Assembly: GCA_001586965.3 (NCBI GenBank)
Contig: LUCW03001932.1
Location: 87,501-107,500 of the forward strand
Direction: 5' to 3'
DNA: 20,000 bases
DNA from: Sphaeroforma sirkka
Taxonomy: Eukaryota; Opisthokonta; Ichthyosporea; Ichthyophonida
Under the pieces are notes generated by a model. The model did not search any database, had not been told where the DNA came from, and worked only from the letters and a program-made list of their open reading frames with translations. The position numbers and the translations under genes were made by a program. The stretch's first letter is position 1. Each line of letters opens with the position of its first letter. Shown here piece by piece: positions 9,020 to 19,601 of this stretch.

Positions 9020-9283
9020 AAAGCTCGCCAAGCATGACATTGACAAATTAAAATCAATATTCAGATGAATATAACGAATTATAACTGTTTTATATTTTAA
9101 TTTAAACGAATTATAACAACTATTAAAATTCTATAGACGAATTAGATACATTTTAATACTTCTAGTATGAATACAATGTAAAACAGACTCCAGAGCTTGG
9201 AGCCCTAGCCCCCAGGCCCCCGGCCCAGGTCGCCCCAGCCTCCAGAGCCCAGACACGGAGACTGGAGAGGACTAGAGAGAGAG

Positions 9284-9289
9284 ACGCGT
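9284..9289. promoter_or_regulatory. ACGCGT box upstream of RFC1
   Basis: A palindromic ACGCGT, the core of the yeast MBF (MCB) cell-cycle element, lies about 490 bp upstream of the RFC1 start. It is a six-base match in otherwise CpG-poor sequence and may be chance. Confidence 0.25.
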
Positions 9290-10427
9290 CATACATATGT
9301 AGTCCCCTTTTGAATATGTGTGTAAATATATCAGTTCACGCAACGTTATTTACCTTTTATACTGTAGTAACGAGTTACTGCTACAGCCTGTGTGCTTGAA
9401 GACTGTAAACACTATTAAGACCACGAAAAGATGTTGCCCACAATGACAATAAACATGGTTTTGTAAAGAACTACTGCGGTCTTTTGTGTAAGGTTGTCTT
9501 TACTCGAGTTGCTGGTTCCTTCTTACGCTCTTGTAGGTCGTACACGATTTGTAGAATGCCGGAAAGAGTACGAGATATCAACTAAATTATTACACTATTT
9601 TTTTGCTTCTTCACTGGCACGGAGTTTAAAAATGAATGGTAAATACATTTAGTTACAAGTGTAGAAATATAGTACATACAATATAGTTTACCAATCGAGG
9701 GTAGAAAAAGAATGGATTGCCGTACTTGGTCGCCCGCTTCCATTTTCCTACTGTTTCTATTCTTTTATGGTTCAATCACCACCTTTCAAATCGAATTCTG
9801 AACAGCTACCTCTGATGATTCAACAGACTGCTATCATAATAAACTTTGAGCCCATACATTATAATGCATATTTGCTTGTGACGGCGGTTACGAGCGACTG
9901 TTGTTGTGACGTCGTTGTTCATTGTTGTTATGGCGGTGCAATTAGAATAATTGGAATCACTTGCTTAAATATACGTGTGAAAAGTGTTCTGTATAGAATT
10001 TTTAGGATCGTCCTTAGCGTCGACTGCTGAAGTTGCGCATTTTTTTTAAAGTTCGTGCATGACCTAGCCTCGCACGACGCATGCCGCAGTACATTTATAT
10101 TTTATTCGAGTCGACGCACACATCATAGCTGACAGCTTCACGTATCCCCCCAATATAAAACGTGTACCAGCTGAGCCATCCGCCTAAAACAATGGGCAAA
10201 TCTGTAGAGCGAATTCTGTCCCACTATTTTGTCTTTGGAGTGCTTACCCCAAACTTACTTTACTGAAATACACCGAATCCTGTACACCTCATTCTGACTC
10301 GAACCAATGTGAATAGCTGTGCTGTGTTTCACATTAGTTCATCAATGCACATAAACAGAAAAGGGATATTTACAATTTTGCCCTTTATCTTTCAAGTGTA
10401 GTACACATTTATTTTTATGAGAAGAAT

Positions 10428-10610
10428 CTACTTCTTAGCGGTTTGGTTAGCAACTCCGTTGATCCTGCCTTGAATATCGGCAACATCACCTAGATATGAA
10501 CCCTTAAAAGGTGCGTAGGGTTGTCCCTCATCAGTGATTGGCTTCATGTTCTCGTCTAGAGTGTACACCAGGGCAACTCCAGTTGGGATATATTAAGCTT
10601 AAGAACGTCC
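10428..10610 (-). pseudogene. Partial 3' copy of the phosphoglycerate mutase gene
   Basis: A second copy of the last roughly 60 codons of the neighbouring phosphoglycerate mutase, including the stop and the AATAAA-containing 3' flank, lies immediately downstream of the intact gene. Over 183 bases it differs from 10705-10885 by three substitutions and one 2-bp insertion. The insertion shifts the frame just before GVALVYTLDENMKPI, after which the frame is intact to the stop with only Ala-to-Asp and Leu-to-Phe changes. It has no start codon or catalytic residues and is not a working gene. The near-identity indicates a recent tandem duplication. Confidence 0.93.
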
Positions 10611-10687
10611 CAACAGAAAAGAAATTTTTACAATTTTGCCCTTTATCTTTCAAGTTTAGTACCTTTATCTTTCAAGTTTAGTACACA

Positions 10688-10693
10688 TTTATT
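10688..10693 (-). promoter_or_regulatory. Polyadenylation signal of phosphoglycerate mutase
   Basis: AATAAA on the minus strand, about 12 bases after the TAG stop. The same signal is present after the partial copy (10408-10413). Confidence 0.6.
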
Positions 10694-10704
10694 TTTCTGA
10701 GAAT

Positions 10705-11487
10705 CTACTTCTTAGCGGTTTGGTTAGCAACTCCGTTGATCCTGCCTTGAATATCGGCAACATCACCTAGATATGAACCCTTAAGAGGTGCGTAGGGTTG
10801 TCCCTCAGCAGTGATTGGCTTCATGTTCTCGTCTAGAGTGTACACCAGGGCAACTCCAGTTGGTATATTAAGCTTAAGAATGTCCTCCTCCGAGATATCA
10901 TCCAAGTACTTGACCAAACCCCGTAGAGAGTTACCGTGAGCCGCAATGAGCACACGCTTGCCAGACTTGATAGCTGGGACGATATCATTCTCCCAGTAAG
11001 GTACAACACGCTCAATGCAATCCTTCAAGCACTCGGTTGTGGGTAGCTCCTCCTTGGGGATGCTGGCGTACTTGCGCTCCTTAGCTGGGTTGTAGGGATG
11101 GTTGGGGTCTTCCATATTTGGGGGAGGTACGTCGAATGATCGGCGCCAGATAAGTACCTTGTCGGCTCCATAGGTTTCTACACTCTCTCCCTTGTTCATA
11201 CCCTGTAGGTTACCGTACATACGCTCGTTTAGCTTCCATGACTTCTGCACGGGAACAAACAGTGAGTCGGTGGCCTCTAGTGTGATGAAACAAGTCTTGA
11301 TCGCACGCTTCTGGAACGAAGTGAAAGCGCAGTCAAACTCATAACCAGCAGCAGCCAGGTTCTGGCCAGCCTCAGTGGCCTCAGCGATACCCTTCTCAGT
11401 TAGGGGAACATCAACCCATCCTGTGAACTTGTTCTCGACGTTCCACTGGGATTCGCCGTGGCGCATAAGCACTAGGGTGTAAGTCAT
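10705..11487 (-). CDS. 2,3-bisphosphoglycerate-dependent phosphoglycerate mutase
   Basis: Cytosolic glycolytic and gluconeogenic enzyme interconverting 3- and 2-phosphoglycerate through a phosphohistidine (dPGM family, EC 5.4.2.11). It is 260 residues in one uninterrupted exon, near the usual 230-255. Visible motifs are MRHGESQWN with the phosphorylated His10 and Arg9, KRAIKT with Arg61, LNERMYGNLQG with Glu88 and Tyr91, WRRSFDVPPP, and AAHGNSLRG with the second catalytic His184. Most family members have His where Met90 stands in the RHYG motif. The C-terminus has an extra Gly/Pro/Ala segment (AEGQPYAPLKG) before SYLGD compared with E. coli GpmA. The start is the first ATG, directly before TYTLVLMRHG. 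It is intronless while RFC1, RACK1 and calmodulin are all split, so retroposition or bacterial origin are possible but unproven. Confidence 0.97.
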   Translation of the reverse strand: MTYTLVLMRHGESQWNVENKFTGWVDVPLTEKGIAEATEAGQNLAAAGYEFDCAFTSFQKRAIKTCFITLEATDSLFVPVQKSWKLNERMYGNLQGMNKGESVETYGADKVLIWRRSFDVPPPNMEDPNHPYNPAKERKYASIPKEELPTTECLKDCIERVVPYWENDIVPAIKSGKRVLIAAHGNSLRGLVKYLDDISEEDILKLNIPTGVALVYTLDENMKPITAEGQPYAPLKGSYLGDVADIQGRINGVANQTAKK

Positions 11488-12160
11488 GATAAAGTTTAGT
11501 TTGTTGCTGTGAGTGTGATGTAATGTGAAATACTGACGTGTCTTTTGTTGTGCAATTAACTTTTATTTCTGTGCTCACCCCTGCCGGAGTAAGACTTGTG
11601 TGTTCTGTGTTGACTATTGTGTGATTATTAGCCTTATTTAGAAAATTCAAATAAATATCAGATGTTGTCCAATACAATTCGCTCTAAACTTAGAACAACT
11701 TTTTAATTTATTAATTTTGCCAAAAGTGGGTCCAAATTTTTAGAAATTCCTTCATTTCCTTCGTATTTTTGCTCTGGAAATGATTGAAAACAAAAACTCA
11801 ATTACGATATACGGGCAGTTGGCCACTAAAATAGTCCTGTTTATTTCGCTTTCGCTCATGAATGCTTTGTACCAGAAATCACGTTGATGCTCTAGTTTTG
11901 TTTCGATGTATCTTTTATAGTAGTCGAGGCGCAGATGTGCAACAACTGAGGTCTGAGAATGAGAGCGTATATTAGAGCAAGCAGCAACGGATGTGTGCAT
12001 AGATTGCTGTAGAATACTATGTATCTATATTCTGCGTTACAATATTTATACAAAATTAAAGAAATATATGTGTGAATGTGTCTGTATCTGTGTATGTGTC
12101 TCTCTGTGTGTTTATGTATACATATTATATTTCAATATTTCCTTTATATTTATGTTTATA
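11488..12160. other. Upstream region of phosphoglycerate mutase
   Basis: AT-rich sequence with no recognised gene. It should hold the mutase promoter, but I see no convincing TATA box or known motif. The 82-codon and 88-codon minus-strand frames here have no domain signal. Confidence 0.4.
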
Positions 12161-12164
12161 TTCA

Positions 12165-12186
12165 TTCGTATATATATATATATTTG

Positions 12187-12262
<76 letters not shown>

Positions 12263-12300
12263 TGTAATACAATAATACGCAATGCATGTATATATGCATA

Positions 12301-12333
<33 letters not shown>

Positions 12334-12426
12334 TATATATATATATATATTCATATATATATATATGATACAATGTATGCATGCATGTATGCATGCAAAA
12401 ACAAAGATATAGATATAAAATGGTTT

Positions 12427-12457
<31 letters not shown>

Positions 12458-12484
12458 GATGATGTGATTGATGTGTATGTATAT

Positions 12485-12523
<39 letters not shown>

Positions 12524-12636
12524 CATTGTGTGATTGATGCGCACGCATTATCTGATATATATATGCGTATGTATATTTCCATTTATATATATATATATAT
12601 ATACATGCGTAGTACATGATGATGATGATATGTATG

Positions 12637-12725
<89 letters not shown>

Positions 12726-12747
12726 TAGATATAGATATAGATATATG

Positions 12748-12775
<28 letters not shown>
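12165..12775. repeat. Long (TA)n microsatellite cluster
   Basis: Several (TA)n tracts, the longest at about 12190-12254 and 12638-12722, are broken by ATGCATGC-type palindromes (12376-12398), GATGATG motifs and a (GATA)-like segment (12722-12743), ending in (GT)n at 12762-12778. The open frames of Tyr and Ile on both strands are artefacts of the repeat. Confidence 0.97.
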
Positions 12776-12778
<3 letters not shown>

Positions 12779-12784
12779 ATAACA

Positions 12785-13299
12785 TGTCTATGAAGCTAGT
12801 CATATACCTGCACATGTTAAAATTCTATGCAGATTAACAAGACTACGTGCACATAAATAAAACAAGTGCGTGCAAATGTTATGTATGTATTTTTTGTTTA
12901 AATATTTCAATTACATTCTCCTACCTAATAAAAGTGCACGTGTTCTAAAATGGAAGGCTCTGTCGTAGTATTGAGCTTCTCAACGAAGTGAAGAAGAAAA
13001 TGCGTCAGGGTGATCATATGGCAATTCATGATCATATGGCAGTTTAAAACATTCGGTTTGGATTGGGAAACCTTTTGCCTACACTATTCGTTCGCGTATT
13101 TGAGTCAGGGGTAGCACAAAGAAAACCTATTGATATGATGGATCGTTCCTGGTTGTCTTATCTTCGCTGTATGTGGATGCACGATTCCAGTGAGGGGATG
13201 CATATGCAAAACTTCAGCCTGGGTTATAACGGCGCTATATAATAATACAGAATGAGAAGAGTGGTTGCTGATGGGAATAGGAAAATATTAAAAATATAT

Positions 13300-13300
<1 letters not shown>
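12785..13300. other. Spacer between two microsatellite clusters
   Basis: Unique AT-rich sequence with no recognised gene. The only structure seen is a short repeat, GATCATATGGCA, at 13013 and 13030. Confidence 0.5.
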
Positions 13301-13301
<1 letters not shown>

Positions 13302-13334
<33 letters not shown>

Positions 13335-13640
13335 ATGTATGTATGTATGTATGTATGTATATATATACATGCATATATGCATGCATATATATATATGTAT
13401 ATATGTATGTATATATATATATATATACATATGCATGCATGTATGTATGTATGTACGTATGTAGGTGTATATATATATATATATATGTATGTGCATGTAT
13501 GTATGTATGTATGTATATATGTACGTATGTACGTATGTATGTGTTACATACACCTATATGTACAATATATATTCATGATTGTATATGTGTATATGTATAT
13601 ATGTATGTATTTATATATATATATATATGTGTGTGTGTTG
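13302..13640. repeat. (TA)n and (TATG)n microsatellite cluster
   Basis: Starts as (TA)n at about 13302-13331, continues as (TATG)n with GCATGCAT and TACGTATG variants, and ends as (TA)n plus (GT)n at about 13614-13638. Cys/Tyr/Met-rich frames across it are artefacts. Confidence 0.96.
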
Positions 13641-13649
13641 CAGATATCC

Positions 13650-14097
13650 TGGTTACATTTTATTTGTAATTTGGAGTAACAATTGAATAGATTCTTGCAA
13701 TCCATTCAGAACTACGTCACTGAATTTCGGTGCACTGCGTCGCTTGCCGCTTGGGTTTATACCGATATTTCAGACCAGATAGTACAGAAGTATCAAATGA
13801 GGATTTCAACTAAGAAAATATCAACTATTGAAGTCGTGGGCGACGTTAAAGCGACTCCGTAACTGATAAATACTCCACAACATATTGTTAGAAGCGACTA
13901 TAAACACAAGAGAATAAAAGTTATAACATCTTTCTGAGAGACAAGCGCGTGCGTTTGTATTCTGGTGGAATGAGCTGCAGTGCATCGGCATGAGGGGGGC
14001 GTGTATAAGTCAGTATACATAGGTTTGAGGAATTGCTTTTAATAACTGTCACTTTCCAGATAGTCTTGAGCGATTGTTTGTATTAATTTTAACAAAG
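13650..14097. other. Spacer before the 145-bp repeat region
   Basis: Unique sequence, less AT-biased than its left neighbour. No recognised gene, RNA or repeat is seen. Confidence 0.45.
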
Positions 14098-14271
14098 ATG
14101 CAATACACAAGTCCTTTGGCATTGCTTTTATTAATCTTCACTATCCAGAGCCACCGATGCAAGGCGATGTTGGGGCAGGTGAAAATGAATACAGACAATA
14201 AGAGAGTGTACTATCAACCAACCTACCCCAGACGTTCAATATCGCCACAGCTGTTTGTAATATACAAATGA
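14098..14271 (+). CDS. Doubtful small ORF with a signal-peptide-like start
   Basis: A 57-codon frame preceded by AACAAAG. It begins MQYTSPLALLLLIFTIQSHR, with a short polar start and a strong hydrophobic core that resembles a secretion signal, followed by a basic, Tyr/Pro-containing tail. I recognise no family. The tail, from codon 24 on, belongs to a 145-bp repeat whose second copy (from 14881) has replacement changes and an in-frame stop, so that half shows no sign of protein constraint. It could be a first exon or a chance ORF. Confidence 0.15.
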   Translation: MQYTSPLALLLLIFTIQSHRCKAMLGQVKMNTDNKRVYYQPTYPRRSISPQLFVIYK

Positions 14272-14311
14272 CATGTGATCGATTGCATACGCCCAATGCT
14301 CTGAGCCGGCA
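14167..14311. repeat. 145-bp direct repeat, left copy
   Basis: Matches 14881-15025 with no gaps and about 14 differences in 145 bases (about 90 % identity by eye). Both copies start ATGTTGGGGCAGGTG and end CTGAGCCGGCA. Confidence 0.92.
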
Positions 14312-14880
14312 AATACATTAGATACAAACATTCTAGAGTAAGATGATAAATATTATCGACGTTTCACAAGTACTCTTTCTAATTGAGGCAACTTTTTCTG
14401 CAAGAAGTTCGACCTTAACCATTAAACTTTCACATTATCTTTTGAACCGACGTGTACTGTTGATATTAAGCATTCAATCGATAATATTACCTCAAAAAAA
14501 GAATCAGTATTCTGTAAAAAGAACTGGCTACGAGTAATCCCCCTAGACTGGCCTAGCTTCAGAAAGAACTTTGATATTAATATTAGCCTTCAGATGTTCA
14601 ACGATCTCGATCTCTGCAAACAAGCAACATATACAGAAAAAGCATGAAAACAGACTATGAAAGGTTATGCCAGACAAAACAAATGCACGTTTAAGGCCTA
14701 ATCACTCGAAAAATCTATACAAATGCAGGCGATAAAAAACTTACTTAAAATGAAGCACAAGCAACGCAGTCTTGAACCTCCAGAATATCAGAAGCGGAAA
14801 AATAAATTAAAAAGCGATCATGTCCAAGAAAAGGTACATTTATTAGAAAAGAATCTTAATAGCATATTAAACGGTAATTT

Positions 14881-15025
14881 ATGTTGGGGCAGGTGAAAAT
14901 GAATACAGACAATAAAAGAGTGTACCATCAACCAACCTCCCCCAGACGTTCACTATAGCCACAGCTGTATTTAATATACAATGGACGTGTGATTGATTAC
15001 ACACGGCCAATGCTCTGAGCCGGCA
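14881..15025. repeat. 145-bp direct repeat, right copy
   Basis: Partner of 14167-14311. The 569 bases between the copies carry no recognisable gene; a 57-codon Lys-rich frame (14723-14896, reading MQAIKNLLKMKHKQRS) runs into this copy and has no family resemblance. The copies start with TG after the first base and end in CA, like small LTRs, but no target-site duplication, primer-binding site or polypurine tract is evident. Confidence 0.92.
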
Positions 15026-15183
15026 TACAATACTATCCACAAAATATGTGCAAAAAGCTGAACCATGACAAAATACGTGCAGAAACCTAAACCCAACTAC
15101 CTACTGCACTCGAAAAAAATCAAAACAAGGGATTCGTTTCACAATTTATAATTCATGCAATGTTTGTTGTACATGCACTGAAT

Positions 15184-15415
15184 TTAATTGTGGCTGACCT
15201 GCCAAACACGGATCATGGAATCAGTGTAACCAGCGTATAGGGTCTCTCCATCAGCCGACCACGCAAGAGAGATGCACTCGATGACTCCAGTACCCTGCTT
15301 GCTGGTGTCGATGACAAGCTCGTCAACAACATTCTTGGATTCTAGATCCCAAATCTTGATGATGGATCCGGCCGCCGCGCACAACCAGTATCGGTTGGGG
15401 GAGAAAGCTAGAGAG
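15184..15415 (-). CDS. RACK1: RACK1 exon 4
   Basis: From [16 protein letters not shown] to the end VWQVSHN and TAA, covering blades 6 and 7. The acceptor CCACTTGCAG is strong. No canonical AATAAA is seen close downstream of the stop. Confidence 0.95.
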
Positions 15416-17951
15416 CTGCAAGTGGTAAATGTGGATACGTATGTATAAGTAGAAGAAATGGCTTATAAGCAGAGTAAACACGCACACATGCGAACTCGAA
15501 TATTGGTGTAGAGCAAATCAGCACAAAATAGAATCGTGACAACAACTGCTGGTATAGATGGCCTCATAACGTGTAAGTGTCTAACATCCAGATCTTCAGA
15601 CATATGCTTGTCAATTACGGATCATCATTGGCCATCCGATACAAGAAATCTACCCACCTTCTATTCGATATTCAGTTATTCAAGAATTCAGCCAGTTTTT
15701 TTTGAAAGCGTACCACGCACAAAGCAATCAATTCGCCACTAAAATCGTAATAACATAACTAGATACTTACTATATAATGCCTCCAGCATCCAGAGTGTAT
15801 AGGTGCTTTCCGTCATCGTTCAAGTCCCAAAGCATGGCCTGTCCGTCCTTGCCTCCAGACGCGCATAGCGAACCATCGGGTGACACGGCAACGGTGTTAA
15901 GGTATCCGGTGTGTCCGATGTGGTTGGTGCGGAGTTTGCAGTTGCTCAGGTTCCAAACCTTAACTAGCTTATCCCAACCGCATGACACGATGATGGGGCT
16001 TGTGGTGTTGGGGGAGAAGGCGACGCATGATGCCCAGTGGGTGTGGCCATCCTCCTTTTGGTGCCAGACAGTCACAAGTATCACGGAAGACAAAATAAAA
16101 CAAATTGGTTGGTGTGTGTAGCACGTTGTAGTCTTTCATGGGGACTTCGAATTCTCCGACCAGCACCTCGCGTACAAACAAAAGGTCCATGCTCATTTTA
16201 ACGCCACCTATTCCCAGCGAGGAGAATAATAGTAGTGGTTATGAGGGGACAGATCGAATGCCGTTCAGTTCACCGTCGCCAAGAATGTCCACCGACTCGA
16301 TATCCTTCTATAGACGTTCAGCAGGCTCGTACAACCTTAACACAGCACAACCCCGTTCAATCCGTAGATTTTCAAGAACTGTGTGCACTAGTGTGGTACT
16401 CACCCCATCCCGCCAAATAGAACACAAGCCTAACGGCACTGTGATATCCTACTACTAACTGCGTTCGCCCATTGGTGCAAAACAGACCTTTCAGTTCAAG
16501 TCTTATGCAATAATATTGACAATAAGAACACCAAACACGATCCCTAGCATCAAAATTGACTATTAGGTCAAAACAAACCCAACCAATAAAAAATAAGACT
16601 ATGAACAAACCGGTAAAAAAATGACCATATGACTTACAGAGATGGTGAACTTGCACTCTCCAAGAGTGTTCCACAGCTTGATGGTCTTATCTCTGGATCC
16701 AGATACTATCTGACGGTTGTCGGCAGAGAAGGCAACAGATAGAACGGCTCCGGTGTGTCCAATGAATCGACGGGTGGTCTTACCAGTGGCAAGGTCCCAA
16801 AGACGCAGAGTCTTGTCCCATGAACCAGATAGGGCGAACTGTCCATCGGATGAGATCACAACATCGGAAACGAAGTGTCCGTGACCGTGTAGACGGCGCT
16901 TGGCTACACCCTGTTTCTCCTGGTCCTGGGGGGTCAGGAGCCAGACGATGATGGTCTTATCTGTTGTGTATTGTGTATTATACATGGTTAAGACTATGCT
17001 TTCTAGAAGAGTCAGACGGAGACTAGTCTTATGAGTTGTGGGTATGTATGATACAAAATACCAGAAAATTGACAATCGCAATTCATATGCATACCTCGCA
17101 ATGCGTTAAAACCTTAGGTGTTCACTGATGTCTAAGATTTACCATACATGCCCTCCACAATCAACTCTGATAGAAGCAGCGCATGAACGGTATCTCTTAA
17201 TTTATAACAACCAGCAATTTCTGCACTAGTATAAATAATTATCGCTTCTGCTTTTGTGGCATACTATACGCAAAGTATAGGTCAGATACAACGTTGTAAC
17301 CCCAAATAAAGTGCTGGGTGCAACAGCTACACAAAAGATCTGACCGCTGTCCGACTATCGCCATTACGATTGAACGTTGAGCTGTTCAATCCGAGTGCAT
17401 AAAGGGAATACATGGTAGCATCTAAGTCGCTATGCACGCCAACGTTGACGTGATACTGCTCACCGACGAGCTGTAGTTAATATATAATATATACTACTTA
17501 ACAGCAACTACAAAACCAAAGTAGAAGCAATTCCTCACTCACTACACTCGGTTATAATTTTTCCGATGCGGCGGTAGTGGTTTGCATGTGTTGGTTGCTG
17601 CTTGTGCCTAATTGATAATTGTTGTTGTGCTTTGCTGGAAGATCCAAGACTTCTTATTCATCGGCTTGTCTTTCGTAGCTGTCGGTTGTGCACATCATTG
17701 TTACTGTCAATCTAATACGATATGATCGTGGACTGATTCTGCAGTTCCTTCCATATGCGCCAGCAATGCCTTAGGCGGTTTCCATCACTTGATCTCTCTT
17801 TCTTTTAAATGTGCGTGTATAACAATGGGAAACAGTACTTACCACGCGAAGCGGAGACCAACAGATCGGGGTACACGGGTGAAGAAGCGATCTTGGTCAC
17901 CCATCCGGCGTGACCCTTCAGGTTTCCATAGTGTCTAAGAGATTCAGCCAT
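15184..17951 (-). CDS. RACK1: RACK1, receptor for activated C kinase 1 (four exons)
   Basis: A seven-bladed WD40 propeller that sits on the 40S ribosomal subunit head and docks signalling proteins. Exons 17843-17951, 16638-16960, 15771-16054 and 15184-15415 join in phases 1, 0 and 2 to give 315 residues, the normal length. The repeats close with [54 protein letters not shown] and DSMIRVWQV. Family-typical stretches include [33 protein letters not shown] and [20 protein letters not shown]. Arg36 and Lys38, in SASRDKT, match the ribosome-contacting residues of other RACK1 proteins. The start was chosen at [20 protein letters not shown], which aligns with the known N-terminus. All junctions are GT-AG. 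It is transcribed divergently from calmodulin. Confidence 0.96.
15771..16054 (-). CDS. RACK1: RACK1 exon 3
   Basis: 94 codons plus two bases, from [16 protein letters not shown] to DAGGII, covering blades 4 and 5. The acceptor is CACCAAAAG, without a strong pyrimidine tract, but only this site continues the family alignment in frame. The donor is ATATAGTAAGT. Confidence 0.92.
16638..16960 (-). CDS. RACK1: RACK1 exon 2
   Basis: 107 codons from [10 protein letters not shown] to ECKFTIS, between a CACAACAG acceptor and a GTAAGT donor, covering blades 1-3. A longer open frame extends upstream of the acceptor but does not resemble RACK1. Confidence 0.95.
17843..17951 (-). CDS. RACK1: RACK1 exon 1
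   Basis: 36 codons plus one base, from MAES to LLVSASR, with a strong GTAAGT donor. The split Asp codon is completed by the first two bases of exon 2. The following 882-bp intron holds no recognisable feature; I saw no clear C/D-box snoRNA in it. Confidence 0.93.
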
Positions 17952-17961
17952 TGTGCACAAC

Positions 17962-17978
17962 AAGGAAAAAGAAGGAAG
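17962..17978 (-). promoter_or_regulatory. TOP-like pyrimidine tract before RACK1
   Basis: A 17-base pure pyrimidine run starting with C (CTTCCTTCTTTTTCCTT) ends ten bases before the RACK1 ATG. In vertebrates RACK1 is a 5'TOP mRNA controlled with ribosomal proteins. If transcription starts at this C, the mRNA would have a TOP-like end and a leader of about 27 bases. The start site is not known. Confidence 0.35.
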
Positions 17979-19542
<1,564 letters not shown>

Positions 19543-19595
19543 AGAGTTTTAATATTGTTCCATCTGTGCTTGATAAGTTTATATACACGTGACGA

Positions 19596-19601
19596 AATAA
19601 A
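19596..19601 (+). promoter_or_regulatory. Polyadenylation signal of calmodulin
   Basis: AATAAA 54 bases after the calmodulin stop codon, at a normal distance for a short 3' UTR. Confidence 0.65.

Larger units (their letters stand above)
8794..10367. other. Spacer between phosphoglycerate mutase and RFC1
   Basis: No gene is recognised here. It contains the RFC1 upstream region with an E2F-type site, a strongly AT-rich stretch (about 9030-9180), an abrupt GC-rich patch (9183-9262), and a tRNA box A-like element (10167-10178, minus strand). The 87-codon frame at 9767-10030 has no recognisable domain and is probably chance. Confidence 0.5.
10370..10885. repeat. Tandem duplication of the phosphoglycerate mutase 3' end and flank
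   Basis: The flank CAATTTTGCCCTTTATCTTT is present at about 10373 and 10630, followed in both cases by an AATAAA signal (minus strand) and the gene's C-terminal coding sequence. The right-hand copy additionally repeats CTTTATCTTTCAAGTTTAGT in tandem (around 10640-10685), so a smaller duplication happened inside it. Confidence 0.9.

Noticed and set aside
9767..10030. 87-codon plus-strand frame in the spacer
   Set aside because: No domain, no splice context and no similarity that I can recognise.
10107..10190. Functional tRNA gene on the minus strand
   Set aside because: Only box A matches; the D-arm and T-arm do not pair and a TTTT run lies between the boxes, so it is listed only as a possible relic.
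11993..12837. Several Tyr/Ile-rich open frames on both strands
   Set aside because: They are translations of (TA)n microsatellites, which are open in all frames with no stop, and have no coding signal. The same applies to frames at 2381-2659, 6720-7004 and 13224-13679.
14167..15025. Direct repeats as terminal repeats of a TRIM-type LTR element
   Set aside because: No matching target-site duplication at the outer ends (GGCGA versus TACAA), no primer-binding site after the left copy and no polypurine tract before the right copy.
16138..16458. 106-codon plus-strand frame inside RACK1 intron 2
   Set aside because: Ser/Pro/Thr-rich, no recognisable domain, antisense within an intron; probably chance.
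15416..17842. Intronic C/D-box snoRNA in RACK1, as found in vertebrates
   Set aside because: No pair of C box (RUGAUGA) and D box (CUGA) with sensible spacing on the minus strand was found by eye in the three introns.
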